Counted from the first letter of the stretch, positions 8,261 to 16,468 are shown. The stretch is 19,886 bases of DNA from Pseudomonadota bacterium (GCA_023418705.1 JAEZYZ010000504.1:1-19886), one strand, 5' to 3'. Notes: generated by a model from the letters alone, not told the origin. Made by a program: numbers and translations.

Positions 8261-8265
8261 CCTCC
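8261..8265 (-). promoter_or_regulatory. Ribosome binding site fixing the start of the kinase-like gene
   Basis: GGAGG on the minus strand, 6 nt before ATG 8254. It supports the 256-residue form over the 370-residue open frame. Confidence 0.75.
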
Positions 8266-8496
8266 GCCCGTGGCCAAGCTTAACATGGCCGTGCTCGACG
8301 TGAGCGCCTTCGTATGAGCAGAACGCGACAGTGTCTTCGCGTCGCGGTTCAAGATTTTGGTCACGCTGGCCGCAATGACCGGATCGAGGGGCTGACGCGG
8401 ATATGGAAGCGCGATTCGGTGTCCTGCTGGCCGATCCGTACGAGGAGGCGCCCTGGTCGGTCTGAAGCCCCCCCCTCCCGGCAACAGCGCGCGGTC

Positions 8497-10170
8497 TCAG
8501 TAGTAGGCGAGGGTGATGTTGCCGGAGCCGTCGCCGTTCAGATCGATCAAGGTCGCGCACGCGGAGTTGGTCGTGCTCAATGGTGCACTCTGCCAATCAC
8601 CGGTGAACGTGCCCGAGCCGGAGGAGGCGGCGCACGCGTTGGACCAGGAGTAGGGCACGGGGTAGCTGCCTTGCGCCATGCTCTGAAGCTGCATCGTGCG
8701 CTGGCCCCACCAGAAGGGATAGCCGTCGCGAACCCGCAGGCAGGCGTCGTTCGGGACGGTCACGGCGTTCGAGTGGCTGCCCAGGTCGATCGCGGTTTGC
8801 TCGGTGCAGGGCTCCGCGCAGCCGGCGTCGTCGAAGCTGCAGGTCAGATCCGGCGAGCAGGTGTCCACGGTGCACGTGATGCCGTCGTCGCAGTCTGCAT
8901 CCGCGGCACATTCGCAGGCAGTGTCGAAGTGGTTGCAGGAAAAGCTCGGGCTACAGTCGTCGACGGTGCACGCGATCCCGTCGTCGCAGTCGGCGTCCGT
9001 CTCGCACTCGCAGTTGCTGAAATCGACCGCGCACTGCTGGTTTTCGTCGCAGACGCTGTGGCGACAGCCGATGATGAAGTCGACGCAGTCGGTCGCCTGA
9101 CTGCAGGTTTCACCGATGCCGCAGCTGGCGCAGTCGGGACCGCCGCAGTCGACGTCCGTCTCGTCGCCGTTGAGGATCCCATCGTGGCACGAGCGGCCTT
9201 CTAGGACGGCCACCACGCTCTCGATCCGGGTCGCCTTGACCCAGGCCGCCTGATTCTCGCAGCCGGTCAGGTCGTCACAGTGCGTCGTTCTCTGGCAAAT
9301 CGTGCCGTCCGGCTGGGTCTCGTTGATGAACCCGATCCCGGGACCGTTCGAGATGATGCCCTCGACCAATCCCGACGTGACATCGATCACCGGGCCCCCG
9401 CTGTTGCCAGGGGCAGCATCCAGGTTGGCCTCGAACTTGGCATTTTCCGGCGAGTTGCTGCGCAAGGACGCCCCGGGGGAGTACTTGATCGGCAGACCGA
9501 GCAGGCTTCCCAGGGTCGCCAGGCTCGCCGTGTCGGGCACGATGCCCGCCTGCCGGATGGGCAAGGGCGTGCGGTCCGTGACTGGGCGGTCGAGGCGCAG
9601 GAGCGCGAAGTCTTCGTCGCCGAGCGCGTCCAAGGAGTCGCGCTCCACCACTTGGGCGACGATCTCGCTGCAGCCATAGACGTCGGCCTCCGGCACGCTC
9701 GTGGTGGCCGTCCCGGAGGCGTCGACCGCGAACCCGAAGACGATCGCGGCCCGATCGCAGTCGAGCTGGCTCGGGAAGCAGTGACCCGCCGTCGCTACCA
9801 GATCCGGCGCGATGAGAAACCCGCTGCAGCCCGCTCCTTGCGGCTGTCCGACGAAGCGCTCTCCGGAGCAGAGCGGCAAAAAGGTGCCACCCTGCGTATC
9901 ACCGTAGGTGCGCGTCGTGAGGTCGCAGCTGCCTCCGGAGCAGCTGACCTCCGAATCGGTGAAGAAGGACACCGTCGCATCGGCCCATGCGATCTGTTGC
10001 GGGTTCGTCAGCTGCCCGACTTCTTGCCGGTCATCCGTTCCGTAGATGACCTCTTGCTGCGTGGCTGCCAACCCGTCGGGTCGCGGATGATCCGTGCCAC
10101 AAGCGGGGAACAACCCCAGGGTCGAGACGAAGAGCGTTGCGGTCGAGGCGTGGGAAACGGTCCGTATCAT
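8497..10170 (-). CDS. Trypsin-like (S1/V8-type) serine protease lipoprotein with Cys-rich modules
   Basis: A 557-residue secreted protein. An N-terminal hydrophobic signal ends at a probable lipobox Cys24 (LFPAC). The protease domain (~40-330) has the triad His130 (TAGHC), Asp187 (DFALLRLD) and Ser257 (APGNSGGPV), and opens with a VIYGTDDR segment like bacterial V8-type proteases. Residues ~333-455 are Cys-rich: one DGILNGDETDVDCGG module, then two copies of DADCDDGIxCTVDxC. The last ~95 residues form an unrecognised, Trp/Ser-rich, probably beta-rich domain (WWGQRTMQLQSM, LIDLNGDGSG). Start ATG 10170 follows GGAG with a 6-nt spacer. Probable role: cell-surface proteolysis, perhaps predatory or scavenging; the substrate is unknown. 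Confidence 0.92.
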   Translation of the reverse strand: MIRTVSHASTATLFVSTLGLFPACGTDHPRPDGLAATQQEVIYGTDDRQEVGQLTNPQQIAWADATVSFFTDSEVSCSGGSCDLTTRTYGDTQGGTFLPLCSGERFVGQPQGAGCSGFLIAPDLVATAGHCFPSQLDCDRAAIVFGFAVDASGTATTSVPEADVYGCSEIVAQVVERDSLDALGDEDFALLRLDRPVTDRTPLPIRQAGIVPDTASLATLGSLLGLPIKYSPGASLRSNSPENAKFEANLDAAPGNSGGPVIDVTSGLVEGIISNGPGIGFINETQPDGTICQRTTHCDDLTGCENQAAWVKATRIESVVAVLEGRSCHDGILNGDETDVDCGGPDCASCGIGETCSQATDCVDFIIGCRHSVCDENQQCAVDFSNCECETDADCDDGIACTVDDCSPSFSCNHFDTACECAADADCDDGITCTVDTCSPDLTCSFDDAGCAEPCTEQTAIDLGSHSNAVTVPNDACLRVRDGYPFWWGQRTMQLQSMAQGSYPVPYSWSNACAASSGSGTFTGDWQSAPLSTTNSACATLIDLNGDGSGNITLAYY

Positions 10171-10699
10171 TGGGAGCTCCGGCTGGGTGCGCGGCCCGCC
10201 AGGTCCGTCGACGACGTACCGGTGCCAGCCGCTGCTTGCGCGTTGTCTGAGACGGAATCAAGCCTCCCGGTCGGGACGACGAGATTCCGGAAGCGTTAGA
10301 GCCACGCCAGAGCGGAAACCTTCGCCCGAAAATTCAAGGCCACTCGACCGGCGAAACCGGTACCCACCCCGCGCCATGCAAACGTCAGATTTGGCTGTGG
10401 TCGCCGCGTACCATGGACGCGCTCGGCATGGAGCGCGGCCGCTTGCGACCGCCGCTAGCTGCCGAAGCTCCGGGATGAGCCTTGCCGAGCAGATCCAGAA
10501 ACGAAGCCAAAGGCGGCTCGGGTGTCTCTTTGCGTGTCGCGACCACCTACTGTACGTTGATGCACCGGGACCAACGAACGACGGCCAGATCGCCCTCGGC
10601 GCTCAGTCGGCGCGCGGCGAAGGCCGGGACGATCGTGATCTTGTCCAGCGTCGTGCTCGTGATCCAGCCGGGCCGAGCGGCGCCAGAGAGGAGCGTGTC
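10171..10699. other. 529-bp gap between divergent genes, no convincing gene
   Basis: This space separates the protease gene (minus) from the oxidoreductase gene (plus) and must hold both promoters. An open frame on plus runs through it into the oxidoreductase but has no family-like residues before 10700. A minus-strand frame ending at 10547 reads as plausible protein over its last ~40 codons (GWITSTTLDKITIVPAFAAR), possibly a gene tail remnant; I do not recognise it. Confidence 0.5.
10689..10693 (+). promoter_or_regulatory. Ribosome binding site deciding a GTG start
   Basis: AGGAG lies 6 nt before GTG 10700. The protein then begins VRSIRMSRYGGPEVL, which matches the normal N-terminus of this enzyme family. 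This rejects the much longer open frame upstream. Confidence 0.75.
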
Positions 10700-11674
10700 G
10701 TGAGGTCGATCCGGATGTCTCGCTACGGCGGTCCCGAGGTGCTCGAAGTCGCAGAAGCTCCGCGGCCAGCGCCCGCCGCGGATCAGGTGCTGGTGCGGGT
10801 CGCCTACGCGGGCGTGAACTTCGCAGACGTCACGCTGCGCAGGAGCGGTGAGGCGGCGCCGCAACCTTTGCCCCTCGTTCCCGGCCTCGAAGCGGCGGGG
10901 ATCGTGGAGGCAATCGGTCCTTCGGTGACAGGGCTCCAAGTGGGGCAGCGCGTCGCCGCGCTGTCGTGGTCGCTGGGCGCCTATGCCGAGTGGCTTTGCA
11001 CGTCCGCGGCCCTGGCATTTCCGCTGCCCGAAGACATGGCCCTCGCGGACGGTGCCGCCATTTTGCTGCAAGGGGTCACCTGCCACTACCTCCTCCATGA
11101 CGCCTTCGCGGTGGGTCCCGGAAGCACGGTTCTGGTCCATGCGGCGGCGGGCGGCATGGGGACGCTGCTTTGTCAGTGGGCAAGTCGGCTCGGAGCCCGC
11201 GTGCTCGGCACCGTTTCGACGCCCGCCAAGGCCGAAGTCGCACGTGCCGCCGGTGCAGAGCAGGTCGTGCTCTACGAGCGCGATGACTTCCTCGAGGCCG
11301 TGCGCGCATGGACCGGCGGAGAGGGGGTGGACTACGTCATCGATGGCGTCGGGAGGGCTACCTTGGATCGAAGCCTGGAGGCCGTGGCGGTGCGCGGCAC
11401 CGTATCCTTCTATGGCTGGGCCAGCGGCACTCCGGAACCCCTGGACCCCAGAGCCCTGCTGAAGCGGTCGGTGGCGCTTCGCGGGGGCAACGTCATGAAC
11501 GCGCTCGGCACGGCTACCCAGGGGCAAGCGCGCGCACGAGCGGTCTTCGATGCCGTTCGCGCCGGCTGGCTGCGTCCGCTGGTCGGCGACATCCTGCCCC
11601 TCGCCGAAGCGGAGCGCGCGCACCGGCGCCTCGAGGCTCGCGTCACGTCGGGCAAGTCACTGCTCCGGATCTAA
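10700..11674 (+). CDS. Zinc-independent MDR oxidoreductase (quinone oxidoreductase / zeta-crystallin type)
   Basis: A 324-residue medium-chain dehydrogenase/reductase. The N-terminal GroES-like domain has the family pattern RMSRYGGPEVLEV ... VAYAGVNFADV. The NADPH-binding Rossmann part carries HAAAGGMGTLLCQWA, then LGARVLGTVSTPAKAEVARAAGA and GVDYVIDGVG. The catalytic and structural zinc cysteines of alcohol dehydrogenases are absent, as expected for NADPH:quinone reductases. The length is normal for the family (~325) and the C-terminal ARVTSGKSLLRI is typical. The likely reaction is NADPH-dependent reduction of quinones or enones in the cytoplasm. It stands alone, convergent with the Na/Pi gene, so no pathway can be assigned. 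Confidence 0.93.
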   Translation: MRSIRMSRYGGPEVLEVAEAPRPAPAADQVLVRVAYAGVNFADVTLRRSGEAAPQPLPLVPGLEAAGIVEAIGPSVTGLQVGQRVAALSWSLGAYAEWLCTSAALAFPLPEDMALADGAAILLQGVTCHYLLHDAFAVGPGSTVLVHAAAGGMGTLLCQWASRLGARVLGTVSTPAKAEVARAAGAEQVVLYERDDFLEAVRAWTGGEGVDYVIDGVGRATLDRSLEAVAVRGTVSFYGWASGTPEPLDPRALLKRSVALRGGNVMNALGTATQGQARARAVFDAVRAGWLRPLVGDILPLAEAERAHRRLEARVTSGKSLLRI

Positions 11675-11692
11675 GCTGGCTGCCCTGGTGTC

Positions 11693-11714
11693 CCGGGCGC
11701 TGGCGCACGCCCGG
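11693..11714. terminator. Small GC hairpin between convergent genes
   Basis: ccgggcg (11693-11699) and cgcccgg (11708-11714) form a 7-bp stem with an 8-nt loop, in the 52 bp between the oxidoreductase and Na/Pi gene stops. There is no T-tract. Confidence 0.3.
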
Positions 11715-11726
11715 ACCCGCGAAGGC

Positions 11727-13469
11727 TCAGGCGCTGAGCCGAACGCGGCGGGTCTCCTCCGACAGGCGGATCACGCCGCAGGCCCGATCGCCGATCTCTT
11801 CGAGGTGGCTGATCGTGTCGAGGAACGCCAGGCCAGCCGGAACGCTGTCCTTGCCGTCCTGCAGGCGCTGAATGTGGTGTGAGCGTAGACTGCGGCGCAG
11901 CTGGTCGATCTGCGCCTCGATGGCCTCACCCACGCTCGCTCGAGCCTCGCCCGAGAGGTAGCGACCGAGGTTTTCAAGCGCAGAGTTCACGAGCGCGCCG
12001 AGCTCTTCGAGCTCCCTGATGTCCTCGGCGCGCATCCGGGTCTCTGCCTCGTAGAGGCGCCGCGCGATGCGCACGAGCGCCGCGCAGTGGTCGCCGATCC
12101 GCTCGAGGCGGTGGGTGTTTTGCACCATCTCCGCGACGGTCGCCCCCGTCGCGGCCGAGGTCGCCGCCCGCGCCGTGGAGGTCAACAGTCCCGTGATCTC
12201 GCGCTCCAGGTCGTCGACCACCTCTTCCCGCTCGAGGGTCTCTTCCACCAGGTTCCCGAGCTTCTCGTCCGGGCGCGTCAGGATCTGCATCGCGGCCGCG
12301 AACATGGATCGCACCACCTCGGTCATGTGCTGCATCTCACGACCGGCCTGGACCAACAAAAGCTCGGGCGTCTCGATCAGGCCCGGGTGGAGATAGCGCA
12401 GGCGGCTCGCCTTGCCCTTGTCATTCGGCACCCAGCGCACCACGATGCGTTCGAGGACGTTCACGAACGGCAACATCAAGCCCGTGTTGCTCAGGTTGAA
12501 CGTGGTGTGCACCGCCGCCAGGTGCGTCGCGACGATGCCCGAGGCCTTGGCCATCGCGACCGGATCGTCCTGAATGCGGCTGAAGTCCACCACCGGATCG
12601 CCGGGCACCAACAGGTCCACCAGCGGCAGGAGGTAGACGTTCATCAGCAAGAGCGCCCAGCAGACGCCGAAAACGTTGAACAGCAGGTGCACGCGCGCCG
12701 CCCGCCTGGCGTCCGTGGAGGCGCCGATCGCGGCCAGGTTCGCCGTGACCGTCGTGCCGATGTTCTCGCCCAGGATCATGGCCACAGCGAGCTCGTACGG
12801 CAGCCAGCCCATGGCGGCCAGGGTCAGCGTCAGCGTGCTGGTGGCGGAGCTCGACTGCAAGAGGAGGGTGAGCACCACGCCCCCCATGACGAACAGCAGA
12901 ACGGACGCGAAACCATGGCCTATCATCCCCGTGAGCCATCCCAAGTCCCGCGGCCCATCGATGGGTGGGATCGTCTCGCGCAACAGCTGCAGGCCCAGGA
13001 ACAGCAGCCCGAACCCGATCAGCACCCCGCCCCATTCGCGGCGACGGGAGCGAAGGAAGGACAAACCCACGCCAATGCCGACGGCGGGCAGGGCGAACGC
13101 CGCGATGTTGACCTTGAACCCCAGGAGCGAGACCACCCAGGCGGTGATGGTCGTGCCGATGTTGGCGCCCATCACCATGCCGATCGCCTGCGTCAGGCTC
13201 AGCAAGCCGGCCGTGACGAAGCTCACGATCATGACCGTGCTGGCGGAGCTCGACTGCACGAGCGCGGTCAGGAGCAAGCCGGAGCCGACCGCCGAGAACC
13301 GGTTGGCGGTGAGCCTGTCGAGCAGCGCTCGCAGGCGCGTCCCCGCCACGCGCTGCAGCCCCTCGGACATGTGCTTCATGCCGAAGAGAAAGACGCCGAG
13401 CGCGCCGAGCAGTTGAAAGCATAGCAGGACGGTGGAGATGACGAAGCTCCAGGCTATGGGCGGCCCCAC
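11727..13469 (-). CDS. Na/Pi cotransporter family protein with C-terminal PhoU-like domain
   Basis: A 580-residue inner-membrane protein of the NptA/PNaS (SLC34-like) family. It has the paired inverted-repeat signatures QSSSA at 72-76 and 205-209, each followed by a GxNIGTT loop (101-107 and 234-240), and about eight to ten hydrophobic segments up to ~360. Residues ~365-570 are a helical PhoU-like domain (HRLERIGDHCAALV, ISHLEEIGDRACGVI). The family carries sodium-coupled phosphate, and some members may export it. The start is GTG 13469: it is directly preceded by an in-frame TAG, and no other start fits before the conserved ALGVFLFGMKHMSEGL segment; no strong ribosome binding site is seen. 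It lies 368 bp downstream of phoU on the same strand. Confidence 0.93.
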   Translation of the reverse strand: MGPPIAWSFVISTVLLCFQLLGALGVFLFGMKHMSEGLQRVAGTRLRALLDRLTANRFSAVGSGLLLTALVQSSSASTVMIVSFVTAGLLSLTQAIGMVMGANIGTTITAWVVSLLGFKVNIAAFALPAVGIGVGLSFLRSRRREWGGVLIGFGLLFLGLQLLRETIPPIDGPRDLGWLTGMIGHGFASVLLFVMGGVVLTLLLQSSSATSTLTLTLAAMGWLPYELAVAMILGENIGTTVTANLAAIGASTDARRAARVHLLFNVFGVCWALLLMNVYLLPLVDLLVPGDPVVDFSRIQDDPVAMAKASGIVATHLAAVHTTFNLSNTGLMLPFVNVLERIVVRWVPNDKGKASRLRYLHPGLIETPELLLVQAGREMQHMTEVVRSMFAAAMQILTRPDEKLGNLVEETLEREEVVDDLEREITGLLTSTARAATSAATGATVAEMVQNTHRLERIGDHCAALVRIARRLYEAETRMRAEDIRELEELGALVNSALENLGRYLSGEARASVGEAIEAQIDQLRRSLRSHHIQRLQDGKDSVPAGLAFLDTISHLEEIGDRACGVIRLSEETRRVRLSA

Positions 13470-13724
13470 CTACCACGATCGGGCGCGCGGCACCTGTGCA
13501 AAAAATTCGGTGCGGGGAGTGCGCCGCGGGCGGAGCACGAAAAACTCGAGAAAGTCTCGGTTCAGCCGCTGAACGCTGCCAATCCCCGAAACGCATGCTC
13601 AGCCGAGGAGCGGCCCCAACACGGAGCCCGTCAGGCTCCCTTGGCCCCCGCGCCAGCGATTTTCGTGCGTTTTGCGCGGCGCTGGATCGGCCTCGATGTA
13701 GACGCCGCGCGCGCTGGGCGCGGA

Positions 13725-13749
13725 GCGTCGCGGTGCAGCGCCGCGACGC
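13725..13749. repeat. Perfect 9-bp hairpin
   Basis: gcgtcgcgg (13725-13733) pairs with ccgcgacgc (13741-13749) across a 7-nt loop. It lies downstream of phoU without a following T-tract on the minus strand. Its right arm is built from the adjacent gcgac repeat. Confidence 0.5.
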
Positions 13750-13764
13750 GACGCGACGCGACGC
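13743..13764. repeat. gcgac pentanucleotide tandem repeat
   Basis: Four exact gcgac units followed by gc. It is a short simple repeat in a noncoding gap. Confidence 0.8.
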
Positions 13765-13837
13765 TTCGCCGGCGCGACCGCCTGCGCCACGGGCGCGAAG
13801 CTCCGCCGGCTCCCCAGGGCCGTTCGTCCCGAAGGGA

Positions 13838-14518
13838 TCACTCGAGGGCGCCGCCGTGGCGGACGTCTTGCCCCTTCACCATGAAGACGACCATCTCCGC
13901 GATGTTGGTGGCGTGATCGGCGATGCGTTCAAGATACTTGCCGATGGACTGCAGGCGCGTGGCGGGATAGACGACGGCCGGGTCGCTCATCATGTGGGTC
14001 ACGAGCTCTGGGAAGAGCTGAGCGTAGTAGGCATCGACGGTTTGATCGCGCTCCATCACCTGGTTCGCCTTGATGGCGTCGCGCTGAACGAAGGCGTCGA
14101 GCGCATCGCGAAGCATGGCGCGCGCGGCGTCGGCCAGGCGCGTGATCGCCGAGTCCGCGTCGAGCGTGCCTTCCTGCGTCAGCTCGAGCACGCGCTCGCA
14201 GATGTTGACACCTAGATCCCCGATGCGTTCGAGATCCGTCACCAACTTGAGCGTGGTGGTGATGAAGCGCAGATCCGACGCGACCGGCTGGCGGCGCGCG
14301 AGGATCTTCAACGCCAGCTCGTCGATCTCCATCTCGAGCTGATCGATCTGCTGATCGGCGGCGATGGTGCGCTTCGCGGCGGCGGCGTCGCGCTCGCGGA
14401 ACGCGCGCATGCTCATCCCGAGCATCTCTTCGACGCGGGCGCCCATGAGCAACACCTGCTCGCGGAGCCGATTCAGCTCGCTATCATACTTTCGATCGGT
14501 GTGACTGCGCCCCATCAT
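13838..14518 (-). CDS. phoU: Phosphate signalling/transport regulator PhoU
   Basis: A 226-residue all-helical protein with two PhoU repeats. Each carries the metal-binding type motif: LERIGDLGVNICERV in the first half and LERIADHATNIAEMV in the second. The KYDSELNRLREQVLLMG start and the VVFMVKGQDVRH end are typical and the length is normal. PhoU links the PhoR/PhoB two-component system to phosphate transporters and restrains uptake. Start: tandem ATG at 14518/14515; a GTG at 14545 in the same frame is possible but adds residues the family does not have. It is usually next to pstSCAB; here it sits beside a Na/Pi-family gene on the same strand, suggesting that it acts on that transporter or on a remote pst operon. 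Confidence 0.93.
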   Translation of the reverse strand: MMGRSHTDRKYDSELNRLREQVLLMGARVEEMLGMSMRAFRERDAAAAKRTIAADQQIDQLEMEIDELALKILARRQPVASDLRFITTTLKLVTDLERIGDLGVNICERVLELTQEGTLDADSAITRLADAARAMLRDALDAFVQRDAIKANQVMERDQTVDAYYAQLFPELVTHMMSDPAVVYPATRLQSIGKYLERIADHATNIAEMVVFMVKGQDVRHGGALE

Positions 14519-14713
14519 CGACGTATTCCCCAGGCAACCTTTCACCGAAGCCGCCGGCTGCGCAAGCCCCCGGGGATCACTACTGGCCAGCGCGGGCGAA
14601 AATCAGCGGCCTCGACATCGGTTTCTCAGCCGCTGGACGATTTCGCTCAGAACGGCGCTGCAGGCCGATGGCCCATCCCTCGCAGAGCTCGTCGACTGCC
14701 CGGCTAGCACCAG

Positions 14714-14781
14714 CCCCGACGCGACGTCCCAACCCCGACGCGACGCCCCAACCCCGACGCGACGCCCCAACCCCGACGCGA
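14714..14781. repeat. 19-bp tandem repeat, about 3.6 copies
   Basis: Unit ccccgacgcgacgccccaa at 14714-14732 (one base different), 14733-14751 and 14752-14770, then a partial unit at 14771-14781. There are no spacers, so this is not a CRISPR array. It lies upstream of phoU. Confidence 0.9.
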
Positions 14782-15019
14782 TGAACGTTGGTCGCTGCTG
14801 GGCGACCGCCGCCGTCGGAGGTGGACTTCGGGCGTAGGGGGCGCTGGGGGCGAGCGGCGCTTCGGGCGGCGACGGCGGCAACCCGTTCGAGGGGTACCCG
14901 GATTGGGTAGCGGCTTGCATGGTGCAGCGCGGCATCGCCCAGTGTCCGTCCTCCTGTGGATGGACGCCGAAGGCGTGAGCGACGCGACGTAGGTAGGCGA
15001 GCGTCGCGGACGACGTGGC

Positions 15020-15053
15020 CGCTCCGAACGGTCACATTCGACCGTTCGGAGCG
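15020..15053. repeat. Perfect 14-bp inverted repeat with 6-nt loop
   Basis: cgctccgaacggtc (15020-15033) and gaccgttcggagcg (15040-15053) around acattc. It lies 45 bp beyond the 3' end of the SPFH remnant. Read on either strand, no T-run follows, so it may be a factor-dependent terminator, an operator or a repeat end. Confidence 0.75.
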
Positions 15054-15097
15054 CACGTTCAAGGAAAAAGCCAAGCGCGGGTTGCCGGCGGCGTCGT

Positions 15098-15454
15098 TCA
15101 AGGCGGCCGGCCCTTGCCGAGGAGCTCGGCCGGGAGCAGCGCCTTCAGGTGATCGGAGCCCACGACCACGCGCACCTCGTTGATCTGAGCTGCGATCTCC
15201 TTCATGGCGTCGAGCTCCTTCAACCGCAGCAAGATCGGCTGGCCTGCCATCAGACGCGCCGTGTTCACCAGCGAGCGCGTGGCCGCCGTCTCCTCACGCC
15301 GCAAAATGACGTTCGCTGCGGCCTCCTTTTCGGCTTCGATGACGCGGTTCAGCTGGGGCTTCATCTCACCCGGCAGGACCACGTCCTCGACGCCGACCCG
15401 ACCGACGCGCGCGCCGAAGCGCGCGGCCTCCGGCACGACCTTCTGCTCGAGAAA
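15098..15454 (-). pseudogene. 5'-truncated SPFH/band-7 (slipin/stomatin-type) protein remnant
   Basis: About 118 codons of the C-terminal half of a prohibitin-homology protein: GARVGRVGVEDVVLPGEMK, then the helical VIEAEKEAAANVILRREETAATRSL and a C-terminal KELDAMKEIA region. The full family has ~250-370 residues with an N-terminal membrane segment and the first part of the SPFH fold; both are missing. Immediately upstream the frame meets TAG (15455-15457), and beyond it the DNA becomes more AT-rich with no trace of the missing half. A GTG at 15436 could start a short product, but that would be an incomplete domain. I call it a remnant cut by a rearrangement or insertion. Confidence 0.8.
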
Positions 15455-15874
15455 CTACTGAGGGCGTCAACGGAAATTATCATCACCGACTCAGTTTTCA
15501 TAGGTGAGCTCAATCAGTCAGCACGTCTGCGCGTGGTGAACTGGAGGACTGTGAACGTTCATTGCGGAAGCTCCACGGGCACTGCTCGTTCTGGGCTCGC
15601 TGCTTGGGGTATCTGAGCAAGCTGGATCGGTCTGATTGTCGCAGGTATCCTGTGCGCGGATGGCTTTCACGGGTCGGAGCTCGGGTTGGGGGGCGACCTG
15701 CGCGGGCTCAGTCGGCTGTGCCAGCCAAGGAGGATCGTCGGCAGTCGCCGCTGCCGAACCCCGCCGGCCTGCGTCCCTAGCTGCCCAGAGCGCTCCGAAG
15801 GTCGCGTCCTGCCCAGACGAGGTGCGGACGAGCTCGGTCGGTGAGCGCTACTTCCGGCGCCACAGGTGCGGCTC
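15455..15874. other. 420-bp gap starting with an AT-richer junction, possible mobile-element scar
   Basis: The first ~100 bp are distinctly richer in A and T than their surroundings and abut the broken SPFH gene. They contain a short inverted tcacc...ggtga pair (around 15484-15514) and related actcagt/aatcagt words, as seen at ends of insertion sequences; an IS21-type end is possible but not demonstrated. The remainder (15600-15874) is GC-rich with no recognisable gene. Confidence 0.4.
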
Positions 15875-16468
15875 ATGAAGCGACTCCGACTCGGCCTATG
15901 GGTTCTCGTCGTCCCGAGCGTCTTGATCGTGATCGGACTGGCGGGTTTGAAGTACCTGCTAGGACACAAGTCCTATACGGTTAGCGGGACCGCGCGGCTT
16001 CGCCAGACTTCAGCAAAGGCGGCACAATTTCCGGCGCTCGTCTGCGTTGGCAAGGGAGGGCCGCTGGAAACATCCGGCGTTTACGCCTTCCCGCTTGGCT
16101 GGGAGGAGGAGGAACCGGCCGTTCAGGTGTTGTGCCGCCTCCCTCGAACGAACATGAGCTTCCAGTACGGCACCAGCGTGTACAGCAACGCAAAGCCGCG
16201 CCACCTGCATGCCTACGTCTGGCTGGAGCACCACCCCGAGCTAGAGGAAGCCTGCCGTGGTGCGGGGGAGAGCGTCAACGTGCCTCCCGAGCTCGTCTCC
16301 GGCTATCGGGCGCAGGTGCCGGGAGATTGGCCGTGCAACGAACCAACGCCCGGCGCTGTCCTCGGATACGCCGTCGCCTTCTCGGACTTTTTCTCCGCAG
16401 ACGAGCAGCACGCCGACATCGAGCTCATCCCCAACGGCTATCCGTCATCTCGAAGCATCGCGCGCTGA
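15875..16468 (+). CDS. Hypothetical protein with N-terminal membrane anchor
   Basis: A 197-residue protein I do not recognise. Residues ~5-29 form one hydrophobic helix (LWVLVVPSVLIVIGLAGL) after a basic MKRLR start, so the rest should lie outside the cytoplasmic membrane. The exported part holds four or five cysteines and an acidic EEEEP stretch, followed by a C-terminal domain with no known motif. The start could be ATG 15875 or GTG 15866; no strong ribosome binding site separates them. Amino-acid composition is balanced and unlike the antisense frames, which supports a real gene. It stands alone between a gene remnant and a toxin-antitoxin module. Confidence 0.6.
   Translation: MKRLRLGLWVLVVPSVLIVIGLAGLKYLLGHKSYTVSGTARLRQTSAKAAQFPALVCVGKGGPLETSGVYAFPLGWEEEEPAVQVLCRLPRTNMSFQYGTSVYSNAKPRHLHAYVWLEHHPELEEACRGAGESVNVPPELVSGYRAQVPGDWPCNEPTPGAVLGYAVAFSDFFSADEQHADIELIPNGYPSSRSIAR

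Larger units (their letters stand above)
13470..13837. other. 368-bp gap between phoU and the Na/Pi gene, with a 5-bp tandem repeat
   Basis: No gene was recognised on either strand. It contains a gcgac pentamer tandem repeat and a 9-bp hairpin (separate entries), plus a T6 run on the minus strand near 13501. The promoter of the Na/Pi gene, if separate from phoU, should lie here. Confidence 0.6.
14519..15097. other. 579-bp gap with tandem repeat and hairpin, no convincing gene
   Basis: No conserved protein is seen in any frame; the longer open frames are low-complexity Arg/Ala/Gly/Pro readings of GC-rich DNA. The gap contains a 19-bp tandem repeat at 14714-14781 and a 14-bp-arm hairpin at 15020-15053. 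A minus-strand stretch near 14960-14990 reads YLRRVAHAFGVHP, which looks protein-like but does not continue. Confidence 0.6.

Noticed and set aside
10094..10699. Upstream extension of the oxidoreductase to 526 residues
   Set aside because: The family N-terminus begins at GTG 10700 with a good ribosome site; the earlier residues are unlike protein of this family and cross the protease promoter region.
10547..10700. Possible gene tail on the minus strand (GWITSTTLDKITIVPAFAAR)
   Set aside because: Plausible-looking residues for ~40 codons only; no family recognised and no start or continuation that does not overlap the oxidoreductase gene.
12087..13424. A 445-codon plus-strand frame
   Set aside because: It lies opposite the Na/Pi transporter and is His/Gln/Arg-rich, typical of antisense to membrane-protein codons.
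14714..14781. CRISPR array
   Set aside because: The 19-bp units are directly adjacent with no spacers and no cas genes are present.
15149..15878. Several small plus-strand frames across the SPFH remnant and following gap
   Set aside because: No signal peptide, motif or ribosome site; the first is antisense to the SPFH coding frame.
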